A DNA stretch of 64,000 bases from DASUBV01 sp963822485. GTDB lineage: Bacteria > Actinomycetota > Actinomycetes > Streptosporangiales > Streptosporangiaceae. Shown here piece after piece: positions 25,729 to 33,888 of this stretch (its first letter is position 1; each line of letters begins with the position of its first letter). The position numbers and the translations under genes were made by a program. Location: NCBI GenBank assembly GCA_963822485.1, contig CAWGHW010000024.1:62001-126000 (forward strand), in the 5' to 3' direction. A model generated the notes under the pieces. That model was not told the origin of the DNA and made no database searches. It saw only the letters and a list, made by a program, of their open reading frames with translations.

Positions 25729-26805
25729 ATGCGGATCGGCCTGATTGCCCCGCCCTGGGTGCCTGTACCTCCGCCGGCCTACGGCGGTACCGAGCTGGTC
25801 ATCGACAACCTCGCCCGGGGACTCAAGGAGCTCGGCCACGACGTCACACTCTTCACCGTCGGCGAGTCCACCTGCCCAGTGCCCAAGGAGTACCTCTTCC
25901 GCGAGCCGCCCGCGCCGATCGGGCTGGCCGTGGCCGAGACCACGCACGTACTGGCGGCCTACGACGCCATGGCCGACGTGGACCTGATCCACGACCACAC
26001 GCTGATCGGCCCGCTCATCGCCGGCTCGCGCGGGATGACCGGCGGGCGGCGTCCGCCGGTGGTCACCACCAACCACGGGCCGTTCACCGACGAGACCCGG
26101 CGGATCTGGCGGCAGACCGCCCGGCACGCCTCGATCATCTGCATCTCGCACTCGCAGGCCAGGGCGTCGGGGGACGTGCCGGTCTCGGCGGTCATCCACC
26201 ACGGCATCGACCTGGACGTGCACCGGCCCGGCGCCGGTGAGGGCGACTACGTGATGTTCATCGGCCGGATGTCGGCCGACAAGGGCGTCCACCACGCGGT
26301 GCAGATCGCCCGCAAGTCCGGCCGGCGGCTGGTGATGGCGACCAAGATGCGCGAGGCCGGCGAGCTGGAGTACTTCAACCGCGCGGTGCGCCCGCTGCTG
26401 ACGGTGGACGACGAGACGCCGACCGAGATGCCGCTGCGGCGGCGGCTCGCGCTGCTCCAGGACGCGGCCGCGCTGCTCAACCCGATCACCTGGCGCGAGC
26501 CGTTCGGGCTGGTCATGGCCGAGGCGCTGGCGTCAGGCACGCCCGTCCTGGCCTTCCCCAACGGCGCCGCGCCGGAGATCGTGGACCCGGGCCGGACCGG
26601 GTTCCTGTGCCGCGACGAGGACGAGATGGTCACGGCCATCGACCGGATCAAGGAGATCGACCGGGACCAGTGCCGGGGCGCGGCCGAGCGGCGGTTCTCG
26701 CTCCAGCGGATGGCCCGCGATCACGAGCGCTTCTACCGCCGCCTGCTGGACCGCGAGGTCATGGACCAGCTTCCGGCGGCGGGCGAGACGCTCGTCAGCG
26801 CCTAG
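25729..26805 (+). CDS. GT4 family glycosyltransferase
   Basis: A 358-residue GT-B glycosyltransferase. The N-terminus MRIGLIAPPWVPVPPPAYGGTELVIDNLARGL has the acceptor-side glycine motif, FIGRMSADKGVHHAVQIA is the start of the donor domain, and EPFGLVMAEALASGTPVLAFPNGAAPEIV is the retaining E-x7-E motif. The ATG at 25729 is chosen for its strong AGGAGGAG site. Followed by a debranching-type enzyme, it may act in trehalose/glycogen or cell-wall glycan metabolism. The substrate is not determinable. Confidence 0.9.
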   Translation: MRIGLIAPPWVPVPPPAYGGTELVIDNLARGLKELGHDVTLFTVGESTCPVPKEYLFREPPAPIGLAVAETTHVLAAYDAMADVDLIHDHTLIGPLIAGSRGMTGGRRPPVVTTNHGPFTDETRRIWRQTARHASIICISHSQARASGDVPVSAVIHHGIDLDVHRPGAGEGDYVMFIGRMSADKGVHHAVQIARKSGRRLVMATKMREAGELEYFNRAVRPLLTVDDETPTEMPLRRRLALLQDAAALLNPITWREPFGLVMAEALASGTPVLAFPNGAAPEIVDPGRTGFLCRDEDEMVTAIDRIKEIDRDQCRGAAERRFSLQRMARDHERFYRRLLDREVMDQLPAAGETLVSA

Positions 26806-26895
26806 CAGGTGAGGTCCGGCCCGGCCGCCGCTGAGCGCGGTGGCCGGGCCGTCGACCGCTCCGAGCACAGCCGACCCGTTCCCACGGAGGTGGCG

Positions 26896-29016
26896 ATGTC
26901 GCAGTTCCCGGGTGCGCAAGGCCTGGGCCCGTGCAGTCCGGCGACGCTGATCGAGGGCTCGACCTTCTGCATCAGCGAGCCGGGCGGTGACATCCTGCCC
27001 GGCCGGCCCCAGGGCCTGTTCGTCCGGGACACCCGAGTGCTGTCGCGGTGGGAGCTCACGGTGGACGGCAAGGAGCCCCAGCCGCTGTCGGCCGAGCACG
27101 CCGAGCCGTCCTCGGCCTCGTTCCTGGGCCGGATGCCGCCGCGGGCGGGCCGGGCCGACTCGGTCCTGCTGGTCGTGCGCCGCCGCTACATCGGCGACGG
27201 CATGCGCGAGGACATCACCCTGCGCAACACCGCGGCCCGCACCGTCCGCTGCACCCTGGAGCTGGCCGCCGACGCCGACTTCGCCGACCTGTTCGAGGTC
27301 AAGGGGCGGTCCAAGCCGCGGCAGGCGGCCAGCGTGCACGCGGCGGACTCGAGGCTGGTGATCACCAGCGGCCGCCGCGACCGCGACCAGGAGCTGGTCA
27401 TCGACCCCGACGGTGATCCGGCCATCGCGGACGGGTCGCTGACCTGGCGGCTGACCATCCCCGGCCACGGCGAGCGGACGGTCAGCATCGAGGCCATCCC
27501 GGTCAATGACGGCGTGCCGATGACGCTGCGCTACCCGCGGGGCAAGAAGATCGCGCGGGCCATCCCGGCCAAGCGGCTGCGCAAGTGGCGCCGCCGCGGG
27601 CCCCAGGTGCGCACCGCCGACCCGGCCCTGGCCGCGGTGCTCGACCGCAGCATCGAGGATCTCGGCGGGCTGCGCATCTTCGACCCCGAGCACCCCACGC
27701 GGCCGGTGGTGGCGGCCGGCGCGCCCTGGTTCATGGCCCTGTTCGGCCGGGACTCGCTGCTGACCGCCTGGATGCTGCTGCCGTGGGACGCGGGCCTGGC
27801 CGCCGGGACGCTCCAGACCCTGGCCACCTGGCAGGGCAAGGACATCGATGCCGCGTCGGAGGAGGAGCCGGGCCGGATCCTGCACGAGGTCCGGTTCGGG
27901 CCCGCCTCGGCGGTGGCCCTGGGCGGGCGCAAGGCCTACTACGGCACGGCCGACGCCACCCCGCTGTTCGTCATGCTGCTGGGCGAACTCCAGCGCTGGG
28001 GCTACAAGCACAGCGTGGTGGACTCGCTGATACCGCACGCCGACCGGGCGCTGGAGTGGATCGAGCGCTACGGGGACGCCGACGGCGACGGCTTCGTGGA
28101 GTACTGCCGCAAGACCGGTCACGGCCTGGCCAACCAGGGCTGGAAGGACTCCTGGGACGGGATCAACTTCGCCGACGGCAAGATCGCCGAGCCGCCCATC
28201 GCGCTGGCCGAGGTCCAGGCCTACGTCTACGCGGCCTACCTGGCCCGCGCCGACCTGGCCTGGAACTGCGGCGACAGCTCGACCGCCCGGCTGTGGCGCA
28301 AGAAGGCCAAGCAGCTCAAGCGGGCGTTCAACGAGCAGTTCTGGCTCCCGGACCGGGGCTGGTTCGCGGTCGGCCTGGACCGGGACAAGCGGCCCATCGA
28401 CTCGCTGACCTCCAACATCGGGCACTGCCTGTGGACCGGCATCGTGGACACCGACAAGGCGGCCGCGGTGGCCAGGCACCTGATGTCCGAGGACATGTTC
28501 AGCGGCTGGGGCATCCGCACGCTGGCCGAGTCGATGGCCGCCTACAACCCGATGAGCTACCACAACGGCTCGGTCTGGCCGCACGACAACGCGATCTGCG
28601 CCGCCGGGCTGATGCGCTACGGCTACGTGGAGCACGCCCAGCGGGTGGCCGAGGCCGTCCTCGACACGGCCGAGCACTTCGGCTACCGGCTGCCCGAGCT
28701 GTTCTGCGGGTTCTCTCAGCAGGACTTCGCCACCCCGGTGCCGTATCCCACCTCCTGCTCGCCGCAGGCCTGGGCCGCGGCGGCGCCGCTGCTGATGGTG
28801 CACACGCTGCTGCGGTTCGCGCCCGAGATGCCGGCCAGCAAGCTGTGGTGCGCCCCGGCCCTGCCCGAGCGCTACCTGCCGATGCGCGTCGGCGGCCTGA
28901 GCCTGGGCAAGTCGCGGGCCGCGGTGGAGATGTGGCCGACGGGCTGGGAGATCACCGGGCTGGAGGAGACCAGCGTGGAGGTCATCCCGACCCGCCGTCC
29001 GGGCCGGCCGGGCTAG
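26896..29016 (+). CDS. Glycogen debranching-like enzyme (GDE N-terminal plus GH15/63-like (alpha/alpha)6 domain)
   Basis: A 706-residue amylo-alpha-1,6-glucosidase-like protein. The N-terminal beta-domain (residues about 20-220) begins TLIEGSTFCISEPGGDILPGRPQGLFVRDTRVLSRW, typical of the bacterial GDE N-terminal domain. The (alpha/alpha)6-barrel has AGAPWFMALFGRDSLLTAWMLL, NQGWKDSWDGINFADG and SYHNGSVWPHDNAICAAGLMRYG. The start is placed at 26896 after CGGAGG; an upstream in-frame codon at 26809 lacks a site. It lies 90 bp behind the GT4 gene and may be co-transcribed. Storage-polysaccharide or disaccharide metabolism in the cytosol is likely. Confidence 0.9.
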   Translation: MSQFPGAQGLGPCSPATLIEGSTFCISEPGGDILPGRPQGLFVRDTRVLSRWELTVDGKEPQPLSAEHAEPSSASFLGRMPPRAGRADSVLLVVRRRYIGDGMREDITLRNTAARTVRCTLELAADADFADLFEVKGRSKPRQAASVHAADSRLVITSGRRDRDQELVIDPDGDPAIADGSLTWRLTIPGHGERTVSIEAIPVNDGVPMTLRYPRGKKIARAIPAKRLRKWRRRGPQVRTADPALAAVLDRSIEDLGGLRIFDPEHPTRPVVAAGAPWFMALFGRDSLLTAWMLLPWDAGLAAGTLQTLATWQGKDIDAASEEEPGRILHEVRFGPASAVALGGRKAYYGTADATPLFVMLLGELQRWGYKHSVVDSLIPHADRALEWIERYGDADGDGFVEYCRKTGHGLANQGWKDSWDGINFADGKIAEPPIALAEVQAYVYAAYLARADLAWNCGDSSTARLWRKKAKQLKRAFNEQFWLPDRGWFAVGLDRDKRPIDSLTSNIGHCLWTGIVDTDKAAAVARHLMSEDMFSGWGIRTLAESMAAYNPMSYHNGSVWPHDNAICAAGLMRYGYVEHAQRVAEAVLDTAEHFGYRLPELFCGFSQQDFATPVPYPTSCSPQAWAAAAPLLMVHTLLRFAPEMPASKLWCAPALPERYLPMRVGGLSLGKSRAAVEMWPTGWEITGLEETSVEVIPTRRPGRPG

Positions 29017-29808
29017 CTCTCGACGGGCGCGGCGGGTGCGTTCCTGGAGGTGTAGCGGTCGTAGTAATAGTTGACCGCCCAGCCCGTCACCACGAGGGCC
29101 AGCCAGAAATAGATCGCGGCGCGCGGCTCGAACTGCGCGATGGCGATGGAGATGCCGAACACCAGCGGCACGCGGGCCGCGCGGAGCAGGAACAGCCGCT
29201 GGCTCGACTTGTCGAGGCCCTCGACCAGGCCCGCGCGCATGGCGTAGTACCAGGCCAGCGTCTCGAACAGCCCGGCGCTCCCGGCGCAGGCCGCGTAGAA
29301 CACCACGCCGGGCGCCTGGCTGCTCGACGAGGCGCTGAGCAGCTCGGTGGGGAAGGGCAGGAACGCGATGACCCCGAGGAACAGCAGGTTGAGCAGCATC
29401 AGCGGCCGGTCGATGGCCTTGATGTAGCGGAACGTCGAGTGATGCGCCAGCCAGAACAGGGCGATCACCGCGAAGCTGATGGCGAAGCCGTAGATGCCGG
29501 GCAGGGCCTTGCGCAGCTGGTCGGCGGAGTTGAGGGTCCCGTGCGCCCGCTCGACCTGCACCGGCAGGTCCACGATCAGCAGCGTGATCGCGATGGCGAA
29601 GACCGCGTCGGTGAAGAACAGGATGCGGTCGAACTCCAGGTGGCCCTCGCGCGCGACGGGATCGATCGCGCCGTGCGCTCCCGGCCCGATGGCCGCCCGT
29701 CCTCGCAGCCGCGCCCGCAGCCTGCCCCAGCGGCCCGGCTTGCCGGGCCGCCGGCGCCGGGCGGCCCGGGCGGCCTGCTTCGCCCGTGTCGTCGGTTCCG
29801 TCCGCCAT
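29013..29808 (-). pseudogene. TMEM175 family potassium-channel-like protein, one frameshift
   Basis: A membrane protein of about 264 residues. The family signature is in TM1, EFDRILFFTDAVFAIAITLLIVDL (F-S/T-D motif). Later segments are FAISFAVIALFWLAHHSTF, LLNLLFLGVIAFLPFPTELL and IYFWLALVVTGWAVNYYYDRY. This frame has no start codon before TM1. The ATG at 29808, four bases after the EthD stop, opens another frame (MADGTDDTGEAGRPGR), so one extra base in the Arg/Gly/Ala-rich leader between 29690 and 29800 is likely; total length is 3n+1. It is probably a K+-conducting or proton-leak channel. Confidence 0.82.
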
Positions 29809-29812
29809 GCGG

Positions 29813-30106
29813 CTAGTCGTCGAGTTGCTCGATGAGGATCTGTGACCCCTCCGGGGCGATCTGCTCGTAGTCGGCGTTGGTCGCGCCGCCCTGGGGCGAC
29901 CCGAGTGCCGCGTTCAGCGCGTCCCGGTCGGCGAAGTACAGCTCGGCCACCCGGTAGTAGGGCGCCCTGGTGCCGAACCTGCCGGTCTCGGCGCGCTGGA
30001 GGCCGGGGATCGCGTGCACCAGCGGCATGTGCGTCCCGAAGTAATGCTGGTCAAAGGCCGCCGGGTCCTCGGGCTGGGTGTAGAGCACCATCAACTTGAC
30101 CGTCAT
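29813..30106 (-). CDS. EthD-domain (dimeric alpha-beta barrel) protein
   Basis: A 97-residue ferredoxin-like protein beginning VKLMVLYTQPEDPAAFDQHYFGTHMPLVHAIPGLQR, a classic EthD/dimeric alpha-beta barrel pattern (D-x-F-x-x-H-Y-x-x-x-H-x-P). It ends ILIEQLDD. Members assist P450 or other oxidative degradation in some bacteria, but often have no known role. It lies 4 bp upstream of the TMEM175 start and 20 bp from the GntR gene. Confidence 0.85.
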   Translation of the reverse strand: MTVKLMVLYTQPEDPAAFDQHYFGTHMPLVHAIPGLQRAETGRFGTRAPYYRVAELYFADRDALNAALGSPQGGATNADYEQIAPEGSQILIEQLDD

Positions 30107-30126
30107 GGCAGGGACGTTATCGCGGC

Positions 30127-30957
30127 TTACAGCTCGCCGGCCAGTTCAGAGGTCCAGATCACCACGCGAGTCCGGTCGCCGCGGAACAGATCGCGGGCGT
30201 ACTCCAGCGGCAGCCCGGTCGGGGAGTAGGCGGTCCGCTCGACCAGCATCAGCGGTGCCCCCTCCTCCACCTCCAGCGCCTCGGCCTCCCGCACGCTGGC
30301 GATGACCGGCTCGAACGTCTCCTTCGCGCGGTGCGGCCGCTGGCCGAACTTCTCGTCGAGCAGGTCGTAAAGCGATCCGTCGAGCCGGCAGCTCAGCATG
30401 CCGGGGAACAGCCGGGCCGGGAACAGCGAGTGCTCCAGCACCATCGGCCGCCCGTCGGCGAGCCGGATCCGCCGCACCTCGAGCACGGGATCCCCGTCGG
30501 GCATCGCCAGCGCCGCCGCGGCCGCCGGGCTGGCCGGGATCTGCGCGGCGGCCAGCACCCGGGCCCCGGCCACCATCCCGTGCCGGCGCAGCTGCTCGGA
30601 GAACCCGGCCAGCGTGGTGACGTCCTGATCCAGCTTGGGCTCGGCCACGAACGTGCCGCCGCGCCGGCCCACCGTCCGGACAACCAGCCCGCGCTGGACC
30701 AGCTCGCCGAGCGCGTGGCGCAGCGTCATCCGGCTGACCCCGAGCCAGGCGGCCAGGTCGTGCTCGGTCGGCAGCCGGTCACCCGGCGTCAGCTCGCCCG
30801 CGGCGATCGCCCCGGCCAGCCAGTCCTCGATCTGCGCGTGCACGGTGGTGCCGGGTCCCCGGACCAGGTTGGGCAGCATCCGGGCCAGGCTGCCGGGCTG
30901 GGCGGCGGGCCCCATCCGCGCCCGGCGTCCGCTGATCGTGCCCCGCTCTGCCTGCAT
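30127..30957 (-). CDS. GntR/HutC (UTRA) family regulator
   Basis: A 276-residue repressor: winged helix IEDWLAGAIAAGELTPGDRLPTEHDLAAWLGVSRMTLRHALGELVQRGLV, followed by a UTRA ligand domain (LEVRRIRLADGRPMVLEHSLFPARLFPG, LMLVERTAYSPTGLPLEYARDLFRGD). The start at 30957 has GGAGG eight bases upstream; the longer frame to 31086 lacks one. It lies next to an APC permease and the sarcosine/serine catabolic genes, so sensing of an amino or methylamine compound is inferred. Confidence 0.9.
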   Translation of the reverse strand: MQAERGTISGRRARMGPAAQPGSLARMLPNLVRGPGTTVHAQIEDWLAGAIAAGELTPGDRLPTEHDLAAWLGVSRMTLRHALGELVQRGLVVRTVGRRGGTFVAEPKLDQDVTTLAGFSEQLRRHGMVAGARVLAAAQIPASPAAAAALAMPDGDPVLEVRRIRLADGRPMVLEHSLFPARLFPGMLSCRLDGSLYDLLDEKFGQRPHRAKETFEPVIASVREAEALEVEEGAPLMLVERTAYSPTGLPLEYARDLFRGDRTRVVIWTSELAGEL

Positions 30958-31124
30958 CTCGCTGTCCTCCCGCGCCGCGGCGCCCCCGGCGGTAGCGCGG
31001 GCCAGGCCGCCCTGCGCTACCGCGGCTGACATTGACCTTAACCCGTGGCCGCCCGCCCTAGAGCGCACAATCCGCTCGCTCCGCACTCTCCGCAGACCTG
31101 GGTCACGAGTCCGCCCGCGCCGGG

Positions 31125-32687
31125 CTAGGCGGCGCCCTCGGCCGGACCGGCCGCGGGCACCGGGTCATCCGGCGACGGTGCCATCACCGGCGAGAACTCC
31201 TTGTTGCGCCCGGTGACCAGGTAGTAGATCGCGCCGATCAGGACGATGACGATGATCACGGTCCACAGGATCGGGATCTTGTTCAGGAACCCGATGTGGA
31301 AGTCCAGCGACTGCACCCCGGCGATCACCGTCTGGTTCGGCTCCGGGTTGCTGGCCGCGCGCGGCCAGGCGAAGTTGACCAGCATCGCGCCGCCGTAGAG
31401 CAGGCCGATCGCGTTCACCGCCAGGCCCCAGCGGCCGAGCCGGAACGGCGCGCTGGCCTTGGGCCAGCCGCGCAGCCGGGCCCGCATGATGACCAGGTTG
31501 CCCAGGAAGTAGCTGAGGTAGATCATCCCGGTGGCCGCGATGGCGATGATGCCCGCCCCCGAGAACTGGATGAAGGGGATCGCCGAGAGCACCGCGACCG
31601 TGATGCAGGCAAAGACCGGGGTGTGCAGGCTGGGGAACACCCTGGACAGCACGGATGAGAACGGCAGCTGGTTGTCGCGGGACATCCCGAAGCACAGCCG
31701 GATGGTCGCGGCCATGATCGACAGGCAGCAGACGAAGATGGCCGCCGACACCACCAGGAGGTAAATGGTGGCGAAGGGCGCTGAGAAGTTGGCCTCGATG
31801 ATCTGGGCCGGGCCGTAGGCGCCCTTGATCGCCCCGTGCAGGTTCGGGATGGCCACCAGCGTGCCGAGCAGGAACACCCCGCCGATGACGAACGCGCCGA
31901 TCACCGAGGCCAGCACGGCCTTGGGCGCGGCCCGCCGCGGGTCACGGGTCTCCTCGGACAGCGTCGACGCGGTATCGAAGCCGTAGATCACGAACAGGCT
32001 CATGAACATCGCGGCCACGAACGTGTTGGGCGCGACGTGGATGCCCGCGCTGTTGGTGATCACGTGAAGGCCCTGGTGGTTGTGGAAGGCCAGCAGGATC
32101 AGCGCGAACACGAACATGCCCAGGATCTCGAACAGCACGCCGGTGTTGTTGATGATCGCGACCAGCCGGACCCCGTAGATGTTCAGGATCGTGATCACCA
32201 CCAGGGTGATCAGCGCGAACACCAGCTCGGTATGCAGGGTCACCTGGAGGCCGTGCCAGCCCAGGCCATTGAAGGCCGGGATCAGCGCCAGCGGCAGGGT
32301 GGCCACCACCGCCGTGACGGTCAGGATGCCGGCGAACAGGTAGACCCAGCCGGTGAACCAGGAGTACGTCCGGCTGGCCAGGTACTTGCTCCACTGGAAG
32401 ACCGAGCCCGCCACCGGGTAGTGGCTGGACACCTCGGCGAAGTTCAGCGCGATGATGAACTGGCCCAGGGCGACCACAGGCCAGGTCCAGATGAACACCC
32501 CGCCCAGCGTGGTCAGGCCCAGGGCGAACAGCGTGAAGATGCCGGTGGACGGCGAGATATAGCTGAACGCGACCGCGAACGAGCTGAATGTCCCCAGCGA
32601 GCGCTTGAGTTCCTGCTTGTATCCGAACTGGGCGAGGTCGGCGCTGTCGCGCTCGTGCCCGCCGTCTACGCCGGTGTTAGCGGCCAT
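31125..32687 (-). CDS. APC superfamily amino acid permease
   Basis: A 520-residue transporter with about 12-14 membrane segments: FAVAFSYISPSTGIFTLFALGL in TM1, GWVYLFAGILTVTAVVATLPLAL, SLFVIYGFDTASTLSEETRDPRRAAPKAVLAS (the conserved APC loop after TM6), and a hydrophobic C-terminus followed by a Pro-rich tail. The start at 32687 has AGGAG upstream. It resembles choline/ethanolamine/GABA-type permeases of the family; substrate not proven. It is divergent from the kinase-like gene at 32901 and upstream of gntR in the same direction. Confidence 0.9.
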   Translation of the reverse strand: MAANTGVDGGHERDSADLAQFGYKQELKRSLGTFSSFAVAFSYISPSTGIFTLFALGLTTLGGVFIWTWPVVALGQFIIALNFAEVSSHYPVAGSVFQWSKYLASRTYSWFTGWVYLFAGILTVTAVVATLPLALIPAFNGLGWHGLQVTLHTELVFALITLVVITILNIYGVRLVAIINNTGVLFEILGMFVFALILLAFHNHQGLHVITNSAGIHVAPNTFVAAMFMSLFVIYGFDTASTLSEETRDPRRAAPKAVLASVIGAFVIGGVFLLGTLVAIPNLHGAIKGAYGPAQIIEANFSAPFATIYLLVVSAAIFVCCLSIMAATIRLCFGMSRDNQLPFSSVLSRVFPSLHTPVFACITVAVLSAIPFIQFSGAGIIAIAATGMIYLSYFLGNLVIMRARLRGWPKASAPFRLGRWGLAVNAIGLLYGGAMLVNFAWPRAASNPEPNQTVIAGVQSLDFHIGFLNKIPILWTVIIVIVLIGAIYYLVTGRNKEFSPVMAPSPDDPVPAAGPAEGAA

Positions 32688-32900
32688 GACCTGGTCTCCT
32701 GTATCTGACGGGGACCGAACGATGAGGCGTAGCGTAGGGGCGCGATCAGCTAACTGTCCAGACCCATTCGTGGTCGCGGCCCACAATATTCGCCGAAAAA
32801 GCCCTTAGGTCTAGACCCTTTCGGCCCCGGGCTCGTAGCCTGCGGGGGCGAGGAAAGCACGCGCGAAGGGATAGCGAAGGGATAGCGGGGCGGGCGCTTG

Positions 32901-33884
32901 ATGACCAGCGAACTGCAGGCCGGTTCTCCCCGGCAGGCGGCCACGGCGGACGCCGAGGTCACCGCGGACGCCGAGGTAACCGAGGTGACTGCCGTCCTCG
33001 ACCAGGTGCCCAGCCTGGCCGGGACCCCCCGCGTGATCGCCGAGCTGCCGGGCGGCCTGACCAACCGCAACTACAAGGTGACCACCCCGGCCGGCGTCTT
33101 CGTGGCCCGGATCTGGGCCGAGGGCGGCGGCGACCTGCTGGCCATCAACCGGGATCACGAGTACCGCAATTCGGTCATCGCCGCTGAGGCCGGCGTGGGC
33201 GCGCCGGTCGTCGAGTACCGGCCGCGGGACCGCGTGCTGGTGCTGGGCTTCCTGGAGGGCCGCACGTTCGGCAACCAGGACGTCCAGGATCCGGCCAATA
33301 TCCCGCGCGTGGCCCGGGCCGTGCGGCGGCTGCACGAGGCGCCGCGGTTCGTCAGCGACTTCGACATGTTCCAGATCCAGCCGCGCTACTACCGCGCGGC
33401 CCGGTCCGGCGGGATGACCGTGCCCGCCGGCTACGACGACCTGGCCCCGGCCTTCGAGGCCGCCCGCGCCGCCCTGGCCGCCACCGGGGAGGGCACCGTG
33501 CCCTGCAACAACGACCTGCTGGCGGCCAACTTCATCGACGACGGCGAGCGCATCGCGCTGATCGACTACGAGTACTCCGGCAACAACGACCCCTGCTTCG
33601 AGCTCGGCAACATCGCCGGCGAATGCGGCCTGTCCGCCGACGCGCTGGACGGACTGGTGACCGCCTACTACGGCAGCCGGCGGCAGGGCCGGGTGGCCCG
33701 GGCGCAGTTGTTTATCCCGGTGTCTCAATACGGGTGGACCCTGTGGGGTGCCATCCAGCATGCGACCAGCCCGCTGGACTTCGACTTCTGGTCCTGGGCC
33801 ATGGAGCGCTTCGAGGCCGCCGCGTCCGCCTTCACCAGCCGCGGGTTTGAGCGGCTGCTCACCGAGGTCCAGGAAGGGGACTGA
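32901..33884 (+). CDS. Choline/ethanolamine kinase-like phosphotransferase (APH fold)
   Basis: A 327-residue APH-fold kinase. The nucleotide loop region is ELPGGLTNRNYKVTTPAGVFVARIW, the Brenner-type catalytic motif is VPCNNDLLAANFI (usual H-x-D replaced by N-N-D, as in choline kinases), and the metal motif is IALIDYEYSGNNDPCFELG. A short repeat (TADAEVTADAEVTEVT) occurs near the N-terminus. It stops 4 bp before the FAD-dehydrogenase start, so the two are co-translated. A role in choline or betaine-related uptake and metabolism fits the neighbours, but substrate is inferred. Confidence 0.85.
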   Translation: MTSELQAGSPRQAATADAEVTADAEVTEVTAVLDQVPSLAGTPRVIAELPGGLTNRNYKVTTPAGVFVARIWAEGGGDLLAINRDHEYRNSVIAAEAGVGAPVVEYRPRDRVLVLGFLEGRTFGNQDVQDPANIPRVARAVRRLHEAPRFVSDFDMFQIQPRYYRAARSGGMTVPAGYDDLAPAFEAARAALAATGEGTVPCNNDLLAANFIDDGERIALIDYEYSGNNDPCFELGNIAGECGLSADALDGLVTAYYGSRRQGRVARAQLFIPVSQYGWTLWGAIQHATSPLDFDFWSWAMERFEAAASAFTSRGFERLLTEVQEGD

Positions 33885-33888
33885 CCCA

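Noticed and set aside
26533..29808. 1,091-codon open frame on the minus strand
   Set aside because: It is the antisense shadow of the glycosyltransferase and debranching-like genes; the translation is Gly/Arg/His/Pro noise. Only its first few codons (from 29808) may belong to the TMEM175 gene.
30331..31029. 232-codon plus-strand frame over the GntR gene
   Set aside because: Antisense shadow of a clear GntR/UTRA coding sequence.
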